Program-made: the position numbers and the translations under genes
Origin: Thermoplasmata archaeon
Lineage (GTDB): Archaea; Thermoplasmatota; Thermoplasmata; Lutacidiplasmatales; UBA184
Reading direction: 5' to 3'
DNA: 15,505 bases
Assembly: GCA_030044695.1 (NCBI GenBank)
Contig: JASIDM010000026.1
Span: 1-15,505 of the forward strand
Notes under the pieces: model-generated
Database searches by the model: none
Seen by the model: the letters and a program-made list of their open reading frames with translations, nothing else
Told to the model about the DNA's origin: nothing
Shown: positions 1 to 6,948 of the stretch, in pieces
How the letters are laid out: each line of letters begins with the position of its first letter
Position numbering within the stretch: the first letter of the stretch is position 1

Positions 1-492
1 CGGGGGGAGCGACGGCGGCGTCGCCGGGAAGGTCACGGAGCTCCCCCCGTACGAGCCGCTCTCGAGGTCGGTGGCGAACGCCCGGCCGACCGCGGCGGCC
101 GTGCCGGAGAGGCCCACGGAGATCCGGTCCGCGACCGTCGAGGTGACGGTGAGACCCTCCGATCGGAAGTAGGCGATCGCCGCGTCGTACGCCGACGGCG
201 ACAACGGCTGCTCGAACGTGACGCTCACCGGGAGCGTCCCCGACGCCGGTCCGATGGCGTCGACCCCCGCCGGAAGCGTCGGGGAGTAGCCGGCGCGGGC
301 GGCGAACGACGTCGCGCCGTCCGACGCGGAGGGGCTCGACGGCGTTCCGCCGATCGGGGCTGACGCCGCCGCGGTCCCCTCGAGCAGCGGGCCGAACGAA
401 CCGACGACGGTCGCCGCGGCGAGGACGACGATCGCCCAGAGCGGGACGGGGGACCAGGCGAGCTTGGGTGGGGAGCGCCTCGTGCCCGACAC
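1..492 (-). CDS. Secreted S53 (sedolisin/kumamolisin-like) peptidase, N-terminal part, cut by window start
   Basis: Only the first 164 codons are visible; the gene runs off the left edge. A GTG start at 490-492 is chosen because two GGAGG motifs precede it (one 9 bases upstream) and a signal peptide follows at once: basic residues at 5-6 and 10, then a hydrophobic stretch around residues 15-38 and an Ala/Ser-rich likely cleavage zone near 40-46. Residues about 85-145 resemble the pro-kumamolisin activation domain that keeps S53 serine-carboxyl peptidases inactive: a strand LPVSVTF, a helix ending YFRSEGLTVTS, then RISVGLSGTAAAVGRAFATDL. The catalytic Ser-Glu-Asp domain would lie outside the window, so activity cannot be judged. 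Sedolisins are secreted endopeptidases, usually most active at acid pH. The gene starts 17 bases after the GltD-like oxidoreductase stop on the same strand and may be cotranscribed with it. The family call rests on the prodomain alone; another secreted protein with this domain is possible. Confidence 0.66.
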   Translation of the reverse strand, partial: MSGTRRSPPKLAWSPVPLWAIVVLAAATVVGSFGPLLEGTAAASAPIGGTPSSPSASDGATSFAARAGYSPTLPAGVDAIGPASGTLPVSVTFEQPLSPSAYDAAIAYFRSEGLTVTSTVADRISVGLSGTAAAVGRAFATDLESGSYGGSSVTFPATPPSLPP

Positions 493-509
493 CCCTCCGC
501 GCCTCCCGT

Positions 510-1964
510 TCAGGACCGGATCGGGGTGGTATATCCGACCGGAAGGCGGAACGTCGTTTCGCCCCCGAACGGATCCGGTCGGGGCCCCGTCGCCTCACCC
601 CGGCGGGCCGCGAGATAGGCGTCGAGCTCCGCGACCGCCTCCATCGCGGCCCCCATGGCGTACACCACGGACCTGCCGCCTACGGCGTAGACGCCGGGGA
701 CCGACGTGGCATGGCCGCTGCCCTGGCCTTCGGGCCATCCCTGGGGCGTCACCTTGAGATCGAGCCGCTCGGGAAACCCCTGCAGGTCGGCCCGCTGGCC
801 CACGGCGACGATCACAGTGTCGCAGGGGATCGTCTCGTCCGAGCCGTCCACGAGCCGCGGGGCTCGCCGCCCGCTCGCGTCGGGAGGTCCGAGCTCGACG
901 GACCGGACGACCAGGCCCTCGACACGCCCCCTCCCCGTGATCGCGATCGGCGCCGTCCGGAACCGGAACCGGATCCGCTCCTGCTCGGCCTCGTGGACCT
1001 CCTCGCGATCGGCCGGCATCTCCTCCCGCTCGCGACGATAGACGAGGGTCACGTGGGCTCCCGGGGAGCGACGGAGGGCGCTCCGGACCGAGTCCATCGC
1101 CACGTCACCCCCGCCGACGACCACGATCTCGCGACCGAGGGGGACCGTCGCGCCGGCGTGGACGGCCTTGAGGAAGCCGAGCGCGGGGAACACCCCGGAA
1201 AGCTCCTCCCCGGGGACCCCCAGCGTTCGGGAGGCCGGCGTGCCGACGGCGAGGATCGCGCCGGCGTAGCCGTCCGCCAGTAGGCGCTCCACGGGGACGG
1301 CGGAGCCGACCCGACGCTCGAGCTCGAACGTGACGTCGAGGTCGCGGAACCGGGCGGTGTCGCGACGGAGATCGTCGTCCGTCATGCGGTAGGCAGGGAT
1401 GGTGAGCATCAGCCCCCCGGCCTCGGGCTCCTGCTCGAAGACCGTTACCCCGTAGCCCCGGATGCCGAGCTCCCAGGCCGCCATCAGGCCCGCCGGTCCC
1501 GCGCCGACGACGGCCACGCGCTGGCCCTTCGGCCGGGACGGGACGTAGGCGAGGTCGGCGTCCCCGAACTCGAGGGCGGCTCGCTTCAGGTGGCGGATCG
1601 CGATCGGCACCCCCTTCTTCGCGACGACGCAGTAGTCCTCGCAGTAGCGGTAGCAGACCTTGCACAGCGAGCTCGCCAGCGGGTCGTCCCGGAGGGTGAC
1701 GCGGGCCGCCCCGTCGAAATCCTCCGCGGCGATGAGGCGGATGTACTCCCGGCAGTCCTGGGTGATCGGGCAGGCCTCCACGCACCAGGGCCGGTGGCAC
1801 TGGATGCACCGTTTCGCCTCGAGCACGGCCTCCTCCCGCGAGTAGGCGTGCAGGATCGTCCGAAAGTCCTGGACCCGGGCCTCCGGGGCCTCCTCGGCGA
1901 TCGGCACCCGGACCGGGTTCAGCTTCGGGGGCGTCGGTCGCCGCGGCGGAGGCTCCTCGGACAT
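510..1964 (-). CDS. gltD: GltD-like NAD(P)-dependent Fe-S/FAD oxidoreductase (glutamate synthase small-subunit family)
   Basis: 484 residues, the usual length for glutamate synthase small subunit (archaeal homologues are often named GltA). The N-terminal domain has two cysteine clusters: C53, C56, C61, C65 (followed by P66) and C101, C104, C108, C112, as in the Fe-S domain of GltD and the dihydropyrimidine dehydrogenase N-terminus. An FAD-binding Rossmann motif GAGPAGL lies at 154-160 and the NAD(P)-binding motif GGGDVAMD at 284-291. The family moves electrons from NAD(P)H through FAD and Fe-S centres to a partner. No large GltB-type subunit is in the window, so the partner is unknown; it may instead act as a ferredoxin:NADP or sulfide-type oxidoreductase, like NfnB/SudA relatives. 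The ATG at 1962-1964 is chosen because MSEEPPPRR leads into a normal N-terminus and a TATA-like element sits about 30 bases upstream, implying a leaderless message. The frame stays open far upstream only because of high GC. Confidence 0.88.
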   Translation of the reverse strand: MSEEPPPRRPTPPKLNPVRVPIAEEAPEARVQDFRTILHAYSREEAVLEAKRCIQCHRPWCVEACPITQDCREYIRLIAAEDFDGAARVTLRDDPLASSLCKVCYRYCEDYCVVAKKGVPIAIRHLKRAALEFGDADLAYVPSRPKGQRVAVVGAGPAGLMAAWELGIRGYGVTVFEQEPEAGGLMLTIPAYRMTDDDLRRDTARFRDLDVTFELERRVGSAVPVERLLADGYAGAILAVGTPASRTLGVPGEELSGVFPALGFLKAVHAGATVPLGREIVVVGGGDVAMDSVRSALRRSPGAHVTLVYRREREEMPADREEVHEAEQERIRFRFRTAPIAITGRGRVEGLVVRSVELGPPDASGRRAPRLVDGSDETIPCDTVIVAVGQRADLQGFPERLDLKVTPQGWPEGQGSGHATSVPGVYAVGGRSVVYAMGAAMEAVAELDAYLAARRGEATGPRPDPFGGETTFRLPVGYTTPIRS

Positions 1965-1992
1965 CCTCGCCCGTGTTCGACCCGCGCGGCGG

Positions 1993-1999
1993 CTTATCT
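1993..1999 (-). promoter_or_regulatory. Weak TATA-like element for the GltD-like gene
   Basis: Reading the minus strand, an A/T-rich patch AAAGCAGATAAG stands out in a GC-rich spacer, centred about 32 bases before the ATG. That spacing fits archaeal TATA-directed leaderless transcription. The match to the TATA consensus is imperfect. Confidence 0.4.
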
Positions 2000-2058
2000 G
2001 CTTTCGTCCGCCGGCGAGGACCACGGACGGGACGGCGAGCCGCCCGCGACGCACCCGC

Positions 2059-2065
2059 CTTATAG
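2059..2065 (+). promoter_or_regulatory. TATA box for srp54
   Basis: CTTATAG in an otherwise GC-rich spacer between divergent genes. With the usual archaeal spacing of about 25 bases, transcription would start near 2086-2090, leaving a leader of roughly 24 bases before the srp54 ATG. Confidence 0.5.
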
Positions 2066-2111
2066 GACCGTCGGCGTCGTGAACCCGGACCTTCGGGTCC
2101 GGGTCCGGTCG

Positions 2112-3455
2112 ATGGTCCTCGACGCGCTCGGGAAGTCGCTGCGCGGCGTCCTCCAGCGCATCGCGCGGGGCTCGACGGTCGACGAGGCGCTGCTCGCGGA
2201 GGTCGTCCGGGACATCCAGCGCGCCCTGCTCCAGGGCGACGTCAACGTCCAGCTGACCCTCGACCTCACCAAGCGGGTCCGCCGACGGGCGACGGAGGAG
2301 AAGCCGCCGGCCGGGGCGAGCCTGCGGGACTTCCTCGTCCGCATCATCTACGAGGAGATCCGCGGGATCCTCGGTCAGGACCGCCCGTTCGAGACCAAGC
2401 CCCGACGGATCCTCCTCGCCGGCCTCTTCGGCCAGGGGAAGACGACGACCGCGGCGAAGCTCGCTCGCTTCCTGCAGAAGAAGGGGGTCCGGGTCGCCCT
2501 CGTCGCCGCGGACATCCACCGGCCGGCGGCGATCGACCAGCTCGAGCAGCTCGCCCGGAAGATCGGGGCGGACTTCTACACCGACCGCGCCGAGAAGCAC
2601 GCCGAGCGGATCGTCGCGCAGGCCCTCGCGTCGATCCCGCCCCACGTCGCGACGATCGTCGACACCGCCGGCCGGACCGGCCTCGACCCGGAGCTCATCG
2701 CCGAGCTCCGACGGATCAAGGAGGTCCTCGCGCCGGAGGAGGTCTTCCTGGTCCTGGACGCCACGATGGGCCAGAGCGCCGGGCCGAGCGCCCAGGCGTT
2801 CCACCAGGCCGTCGGGCTCACCGGGGTGATCCTCACGAAGATGGACGGGTCGGCGAAGGGCGGCGGGGCCCTCTCCGCCGTGGCGGCGAGCGGCGCTCCG
2901 ATCGTCTTCCTCGGTACCGGCGAGCACCTCGAGGAGCTCGAGCGGTTCGAGCCGACCCGGTTCGTCTCCCGGCTGCTCGGCATGGGCGACGTGCAGACCC
3001 TCCTCGAGCGGTTCGAGGAGCTCTCGAACAAGCAGGCCGCCGAGGAGGCGGCGAAGAACCTCATGAGCGGCAAGTTCACGCTGCGGGACATGCGCACGCA
3101 GCTCGAGTCCCTCGGGCAGATGGGCCCGTTCTCCAAGGTCCTCTCGATGATCCCGATGCTGGGGACGGCCAAGATCGACGATAAGCAGCTGGACGAGTCC
3201 CAGCGGCGGCTGCTGCGGTTCCGGGCGATCCTCGACTCGATGACCCCGGGCGAGCTCGAGGACGCCCAGCTGATCAAGGCCGAGCGGATCCACCGGATCG
3301 CCCGGGGGAGCGGGCAGAAGCCCCAGGAGGTGCGGACCCTCCTCAAGCAGTACGAGGCGACCCGCAAGGCGGCCCACGGCCTCGTCTCGAACCGCCGGCT
3401 GCGTCGCCAACTGGAGAAGCAGTTCGCCGGGGGCGCCCCGGCCCTGCCCGAGTGA
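2112..3455 (+). CDS. srp54: Signal recognition particle 54 kDa GTPase, Srp54
   Basis: 447 residues, full length for archaeal Srp54. The protein binds 7S RNA and signal sequences of nascent chains and delivers ribosomes to FtsY at the membrane. The N domain begins MVLDALGKSL and includes EVVRDIQRALLQGDVNV. The G domain has the P-loop GLFGQGKT at 104-111, DTAGR at 184-188, TKMDG at 242-246 and the closing-loop GGGALSAVAASGAP. The methionine-rich M domain follows from about residue 300, with GKFTLRDM, the MGPFSKVLSMIPMLG segment, and the RNA-contacting IARGSGQKPQEVRTLLKQY near the C-terminus. The ATG at 2112 matches the usual archaeal N-terminus; an in-frame GTG at 2079 would add 11 residues but lies too close to the TATA box. 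It heads a plus-strand cluster with the DUF1616-like gene 12 bases downstream and then pth2. Confidence is very high. Confidence 0.97.
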   Translation: MVLDALGKSLRGVLQRIARGSTVDEALLAEVVRDIQRALLQGDVNVQLTLDLTKRVRRRATEEKPPAGASLRDFLVRIIYEEIRGILGQDRPFETKPRRILLAGLFGQGKTTTAAKLARFLQKKGVRVALVAADIHRPAAIDQLEQLARKIGADFYTDRAEKHAERIVAQALASIPPHVATIVDTAGRTGLDPELIAELRRIKEVLAPEEVFLVLDATMGQSAGPSAQAFHQAVGLTGVILTKMDGSAKGGGALSAVAASGAPIVFLGTGEHLEELERFEPTRFVSRLLGMGDVQTLLERFEELSNKQAAEEAAKNLMSGKFTLRDMRTQLESLGQMGPFSKVLSMIPMLGTAKIDDKQLDESQRRLLRFRAILDSMTPGELEDAQLIKAERIHRIARGSGQKPQEVRTLLKQYEATRKAAHGLVSNRRLRRQLEKQFAGGAPALPE

Positions 3456-3467
3456 CCGGACGGTCGG

Positions 3468-4004
3468 ATGGGTTCGCTCGCCGTCGTCGAGGCCGTGGCC
3501 GGGGGCCTCCTGATCTTTGTCCTTCCGGGGTTCACCATCGCCAAGGCGGTGTTCCCCGAGCGACGTCTCGCGACGCCGCAGGGGGTCCGCTGGGCGATCG
3601 AGCTGGCGGCGCTCTCGCTCGTCCTGAGCGTCGTCCTCACGGTCGTCGTCGGCTACGGTCTCCTCGTGGGGGCTCCCGGCGGGTTCACCGCCGCCTGGTC
3701 GGACCCGCTGCTCGAAGTCGTGCTGGCCGCGGTCACCCTGGTCGCGTTCGCGGTCGGATGGCTGGAAGGCGCGTACGCCCGGGAGGCCCCGGTGCGGCCG
3801 GGACCCCCGCCGGAGACGGATCCGTGGGAGCTCACCCAGAGCCTCGACCGACTCCAGCGGGAGCGCCGGGGGCTCGAGCGCCAGCTCCGCACGCTGGCGC
3901 CGTCCTCCACGGAGGATGGCGACGGCCTTCGGCGCCGGATCGAGGCGATCGCGGCCCAGGAGCGGACCCTGCGCGAGCGCCAGGAGGCGGAGTATGCCAC
4001 CTAA
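3468..4004 (+). CDS. DUF1616-like membrane protein with C-terminal coiled coil
   Basis: 178 residues with three predicted membrane helices, roughly 5-27, 41-66 and 79-100. The first carries LLIFVLPGFTIAKAVFPE, which recalls the PGY-like motif at the start of DUF1616 proteins. After a proline-rich linker (about 104-116), residues 117-176 are rich in Arg, Glu, Gln and Leu with a heptad-like pattern (LDRLQRERRGLERQLRTL, then RRRIEAIAAQERTLRERQEAE), indicating a cytoplasmic coiled coil. It starts 12 bases after the srp54 stop, and its last codons contain the Shine-Dalgarno site and start of pth2, so the three genes are probably one transcript. No clear Shine-Dalgarno site precedes its own ATG, which suggests translational coupling. 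Function is unknown. The position beside srp54 hints at a membrane role linked to translation or protein insertion, but this is only context. Confidence 0.72.
   Translation: MGSLAVVEAVAGGLLIFVLPGFTIAKAVFPERRLATPQGVRWAIELAALSLVLSVVLTVVVGYGLLVGAPGGFTAAWSDPLLEVVLAAVTLVAFAVGWLEGAYAREAPVRPGPPPETDPWELTQSLDRLQRERRGLERQLRTLAPSSTEDGDGLRRRIEAIAAQERTLRERQEAEYAT
3983..3987 (+). promoter_or_regulatory. Shine-Dalgarno site deciding the pth2 start
   Basis: GGAGG six bases before the ATG at 3994, inside the coding region of the upstream gene. This favours 3994 over the internal ATG at 4036 as the pth2 start. Confidence 0.65.
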
Positions 4005-4377
4005 GCGGTCCCCCGGGTCCGGTCGGGAGCACAAGATGGTCGTCGTCGTCCGGGGCGAGCTGCGGCTGACCGCCGGCAAGGCGGCCGTCCAGATCGCGCA
4101 TGCCGCGGTCGCCCTCACCCTGAGGGCCGAGCGCGAGGCGCCCCGGGAGCTCGAGGCCTGGCTCGCCGGCGGCGGCAAGAAGATCGCCCTCGAGGTGCCG
4201 ACGCTCGGCGATCTCGAGGCCGTGGAGCGCCAAGCGAGGGCCCGGGGGCTGCCCACGGCGTGGGTCGAGGACGCGGGGCTGACCGAGGTCCCCCCGGGGA
4301 CCCGGACCTGCCTGGGGCTCGGGCCGGCCCCGGCCGAGGAGATCGACCCGGTGACCGGCGAGCTCGCCCTCCTGTAG
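3994..4377 (+). CDS. pth2: Peptidyl-tRNA hydrolase, Pth2 family
   Basis: 127 residues, typical of archaeal and eukaryotic Pth2. It hydrolyses the ester bond of peptidyl-tRNA released from stalled ribosomes, recycling tRNA. The single alpha/beta domain shows the family signatures: MVVVVRGELRL then GKAAVQIAHAAV with K29 and H36, and near the C-terminus DAGLTEVPPGTRTCLGLGPAP with D93, T97 and the TCLGLGP strand. These are the residues most conserved around the Pth2 active site. The ATG at 3994 overlaps the preceding stop by 11 bases and follows a good GGAGG site, which points to coupled translation. Starting at 4036 would remove the basic N-terminal tail but keep the fold. It is the last gene of the srp54 cluster. 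Confidence 0.94.
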   Translation: MPPKRSPGSGREHKMVVVVRGELRLTAGKAAVQIAHAAVALTLRAEREAPRELEAWLAGGGKKIALEVPTLGDLEAVERQARARGLPTAWVEDAGLTEVPPGTRTCLGLGPAPAEEIDPVTGELALL

Positions 4378-4400
4378 GTCGACCCCCCGCCGCGCGCGCA

Positions 4401-4418
4401 CAGGGGTTTTCTACCCTG
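4401..4418 (+). terminator. Possible weak terminator after pth2
   Basis: A small inverted repeat (CAGGG at 4401-4405, CCCTG at 4414-4418) encloses a loop with a TTTT run, 24 bases past the pth2 stop. T-runs promote termination in archaea, but this one is short and the stem has only five pairs. Confidence 0.3.
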
Positions 4419-4441
4419 CGTTCGCGCCGGTCGTTCGCCAG

Positions 4442-4449
4442 GTATATAC
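4442..4449 (+). promoter_or_regulatory. TATA box for the oligopeptide transporter operon
   Basis: GTATATAC is the clearest TATA element in the window. The expected transcription start near 4470 leaves a leader of about 40 bases to the ATG at 4511. That leader contains the 20-base palindrome at 4475-4494. Confidence 0.6.
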
Positions 4450-4474
4450 CCCGTGACCCGCCTCTCGTGGGTGA

Positions 4475-4494
4475 CGACCCCGCGCGCGGGGTCG
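4475..4494 (+). repeat. Perfect 20-bp palindrome in the leader of the transporter operon
   Basis: The half-site CGACCCCGCG is followed directly by its exact reverse complement. It lies just after the predicted transcription start and 16 bases before the first permease ATG. It could be an operator for a dimeric repressor, or form an 8-bp RNA stem with a 4-base loop near the ribosome site. In such GC-rich DNA some palindromes arise by chance, but perfect symmetry over 20 bases is notable. Confidence 0.55.
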
Positions 4495-4510
4495 GATCCC
4501 GGAGCCCACG

Positions 4511-5731
4511 ATGCAGATGTGGGTGTACATCGTCCGCCGCGTGCTCCTGGTCGTCCCGGTCGTCATCGGGGTGATGACGATCCTGTTCCTGATGATCAAC
4601 ACGATCGCGGTCCCGGAGCGGATCGAGTCGTTCTACCCCCCGTCGCACTCCGGGGTCCAGCCGTGGGACCCGACGGAGCCGTGCAAGAACAACACGAACC
4701 TGAACTGCCCGAACCCGCTCTACCACCAGGCCGAGGTCGCGCTCGGGCTGAACAAGCCCGTGCCGGTCCAGTGGGCCCTCTACATGTACAACTCGCTCAC
4801 GTTCCGCTGGGGCTACACCAACAACGCGAGCAGCGTCGCCAACCTCTACCCGTCGCTGCGGGACCAGCCGGTGACGGAGGTGCTCGCCTGGTTCCTCCCC
4901 TACACGATCGAGCTTGCGACGCTCGCGCTGCTGCTCACGATCGTGATCGCGCTGCCGCTCGGGCGCCTATCGGCGGTGTACCGGAACCGGCCGATCGACC
5001 ACTCCTCCCGGCTGATGTCGTTCTCGGGGTACGCCCTGCCGACGTTCCTGCTCGGTTCCCTCGCGCTGTACGGGGCCGTCGTGCTGCTCAGCCCGACCGG
5101 GCATTCGCCGATCTGCCCGGGACAACCGGCGCTGAACGACTTCTGGGGCTCCTGGCCGCCGGCGCACTGCGCGACCCTCCTCGGGAGCAACCTCAACTCG
5201 TTCGGCTATCCACCGTGGCTGATCAACGGCTTCCAGAGCACGCCGACCGGCTTCCCCACGATCGACGCGGCCTACCACGGCCAGTGGCTGCTCGCCCTCG
5301 ACACCCTCCTGCGGATGCTGCTGCCGGCGCTGGTGATCGCCTACGGGACCGTCGCGGTCCTCCTGCGGTACGTGCGCAACAGCATGCTCGAGGTGATGAA
5401 CCTCGACTTCGTCCGGACCGCCCGCGCCAACGGGCTGGACGAGGGCGTGGTCGTGCGTCGGCACGCCGGCCGCAACTCCATGAACGTGACGATCACCGTC
5501 ATGGGCCTGACGTTCGCCGGTTTCATCGGCGGCTTTCCCGTCATCGAGGAGGTCTTCAACCTCTGGGGGGTCGGGCGGATCCTCGCCCTCTCCCTGCAGG
5601 AGACGAACGGCGGATTCGACTTCGGCCTGATCTTCGGCTCGACGCTCCTGTTCACCTTCCTCATCGTCGCGGCGAACATCATCGTCGACATCCTGTACGC
5701 CTACCTCGACCCGAGGGTCCGGCTCCAGTGA
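4511..5731 (+). CDS. Oligopeptide ABC transporter permease, OppB/DppB type
   Basis: 406 residues, about 70 longer than typical DppB. One of two permeases forming the membrane channel for imported peptides. A first membrane helix at about 11-33 is followed by a long outer loop that retains the family segment LGLNKPVPVQ; further helices and the binding-protein-dependent transport domain follow. The EAA motif that docks on the ATPase is clear at 299-323 (DFVRTARANGLDEG, then RRHAGRNS). The extra length sits in two outer loops, about 35-80 and 195-250. The only four cysteines, C58, C66, C202 and C220, all fall in these loops, suggesting disulfides outside the cell. A GGAG lies seven bases before the ATG. 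It is the first gene of the operon; the second permease begins 7 bases after its stop. The substrate (oligopeptide, dipeptide or another solute of the PepT class) is not shown by sequence. Confidence 0.92.
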   Translation: MQMWVYIVRRVLLVVPVVIGVMTILFLMINTIAVPERIESFYPPSHSGVQPWDPTEPCKNNTNLNCPNPLYHQAEVALGLNKPVPVQWALYMYNSLTFRWGYTNNASSVANLYPSLRDQPVTEVLAWFLPYTIELATLALLLTIVIALPLGRLSAVYRNRPIDHSSRLMSFSGYALPTFLLGSLALYGAVVLLSPTGHSPICPGQPALNDFWGSWPPAHCATLLGSNLNSFGYPPWLINGFQSTPTGFPTIDAAYHGQWLLALDTLLRMLLPALVIAYGTVAVLLRYVRNSMLEVMNLDFVRTARANGLDEGVVVRRHAGRNSMNVTITVMGLTFAGFIGGFPVIEEVFNLWGVGRILALSLQETNGGFDFGLIFGSTLLFTFLIVAANIIVDILYAYLDPRVRLQ

Positions 5732-5738
5732 GGGCCCG

Positions 5739-6941
5739 ATGAGCGGCGCAACGGCGCCCCCGTCGGCGGCCGGCCCCCGCGAGCCGGTCGCCGAGCCGAC
5801 GGGCGGGGAGCGGCTGCGCCGCCAGCTCCGCCAGAGCCGGCCCCGGCGGTTCTGGGACCGGCCGCATCCCCAGCTGGCCCAGCTGAAGCGGACCTGGTAC
5901 TTCTTCAGCCGCAACGGCCTCGCCCTCGCCGGCCTCGTCATCGTCCTGTTCTTCGCCGTGGCGTTCGTCTACGGCCTCACGTACTCCGCCTCGCCGACCC
6001 AGCTGCAGGAGTACTGCCTGACGGAGGGGCTGGCCCCGCCCGGCAACTGCTACATCGGCTTCCCGACGGTCTGCACGTACCCCGCAGGGACGGCGCCCCC
6101 GTCGCCGTCCGGATGCTACGCCACCCCCGCGACCTATCCGGCGTTCGTCGCTCCGACGGTGCGGGTGAGCCCGGCGCAGTTCGGTCCGCTGCCGTTCGGC
6201 TCCCTGGCGACGAGCGGGAGCACGCAGTACGTCTACAACCTCTACGCCGGCCTCGTCAAGGGGACCGTCTGGTCGCTCACGATGTCCGTCTCGATCGTCG
6301 GCGCCGGGGCGGTCCTCGGCCTGGTGATCGGCTGTGTCGCGGGCTACTACGGGGGCCTGACCGACGAGGTGCTGATGCGGCTGACCGACATCTTCCTCTC
6401 GGTACCGGCGATCCTGCTCGTCATCGTCGTGGTGATCGCCGCCTCCAACCTCGGGGTCTCGGGGTTCTCCAACCGCATCCTGCTCGTGATCGGCGCCTTC
6501 ACGGTGACCTGGTGGCCGCTGTACGCGCGCATCGTCCGGGGCCAGGTCCTCGTCACGCGCGAGCAGAAGTTCGTCGAGGCCGCCCGAGCGAGCGGGGCCC
6601 GCGGGGGCCGGGTCATCCGCCGCCACATCCTGCCGAACAGCCTCTACCCGGTGTTCGTCCAGATGTCGCTGGACGTCGGCACCGTGCCGCTCCTGATCGC
6701 CTCGATCGTCTTCATCGGCTTCACGACGATCCTGCCGACCCATCTGCCCGAGTGGGGCTCGATCGCCGCCGTCTCCACCGAGTCGCTCCCGAGCATCCTC
6801 AGCACCTGCGCGATCGGGTCGTGCGTCGTCCCGTGGTGGCAGATCCTGTTCCCGGGGCTCGCGCTGTTCCTGTTCGCCATCAGCGTGAACTTCGTCGCGG
6901 ACGGGCTGCGGGACGCCCTCGACCCGCGCCTGAGGCGGTGA
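5739..6941 (+). CDS. Oligopeptide ABC transporter permease, OppC/DppC type
   Basis: 400 residues, about 100 longer than common DppC proteins. It pairs with the upstream OppB-type permease. A cytoplasmic N-terminal tail of about 58 residues, rich in Pro and Arg, precedes the first membrane helix at 59-80. A large outer insertion, about 81-165, follows, with C93, C104, C112 and C126 and many Pro, Thr and Tyr. The transport domain then shows TVWSLTMSVSIVGAGAVLG, GYYGG and DIFLSVPAILL. The EAA motif is at 277-301 (KFVEAARASGARGG, then RRHILPNS). A second outer loop near the end has C357 and C362. Six of seven cysteines are thus predicted outside the membrane. The ATG lies 7 bases after the previous stop, and the ATPase gene starts 7 bases after this stop. 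Confidence 0.92.
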   Translation: MSGATAPPSAAGPREPVAEPTGGERLRRQLRQSRPRRFWDRPHPQLAQLKRTWYFFSRNGLALAGLVIVLFFAVAFVYGLTYSASPTQLQEYCLTEGLAPPGNCYIGFPTVCTYPAGTAPPSPSGCYATPATYPAFVAPTVRVSPAQFGPLPFGSLATSGSTQYVYNLYAGLVKGTVWSLTMSVSIVGAGAVLGLVIGCVAGYYGGLTDEVLMRLTDIFLSVPAILLVIVVVIAASNLGVSGFSNRILLVIGAFTVTWWPLYARIVRGQVLVTREQKFVEAARASGARGGRVIRRHILPNSLYPVFVQMSLDVGTVPLLIASIVFIGFTTILPTHLPEWGSIAAVSTESLPSILSTCAIGSCVVPWWQILFPGLALFLFAISVNFVADGLRDALDPRLRR

Positions 6942-6948
6942 GCGGGGC

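Noticed and set aside
2079..2111. Alternative GTG start for srp54, adding 11 residues.
   Set aside because: It lies only about 17 bases from the TATA box, and the ATG at 2112 gives the normal archaeal N-terminus.
4036..4038. Internal ATG as the pth2 start.
   Set aside because: The ATG at 3994 has a well-spaced GGAGG and overlaps the preceding stop; 4036 has no ribosome site.
510..4256. A minus-strand frame stays open for over 1,200 codons, through the GltD-like gene and opposite srp54, the membrane protein and pth2.
   Set aside because: Beyond the GltD-like start the translation is Arg/Pro/Gly/Asp-rich with no domain, and it opposes well-recognised genes. High GC removes stop codons.
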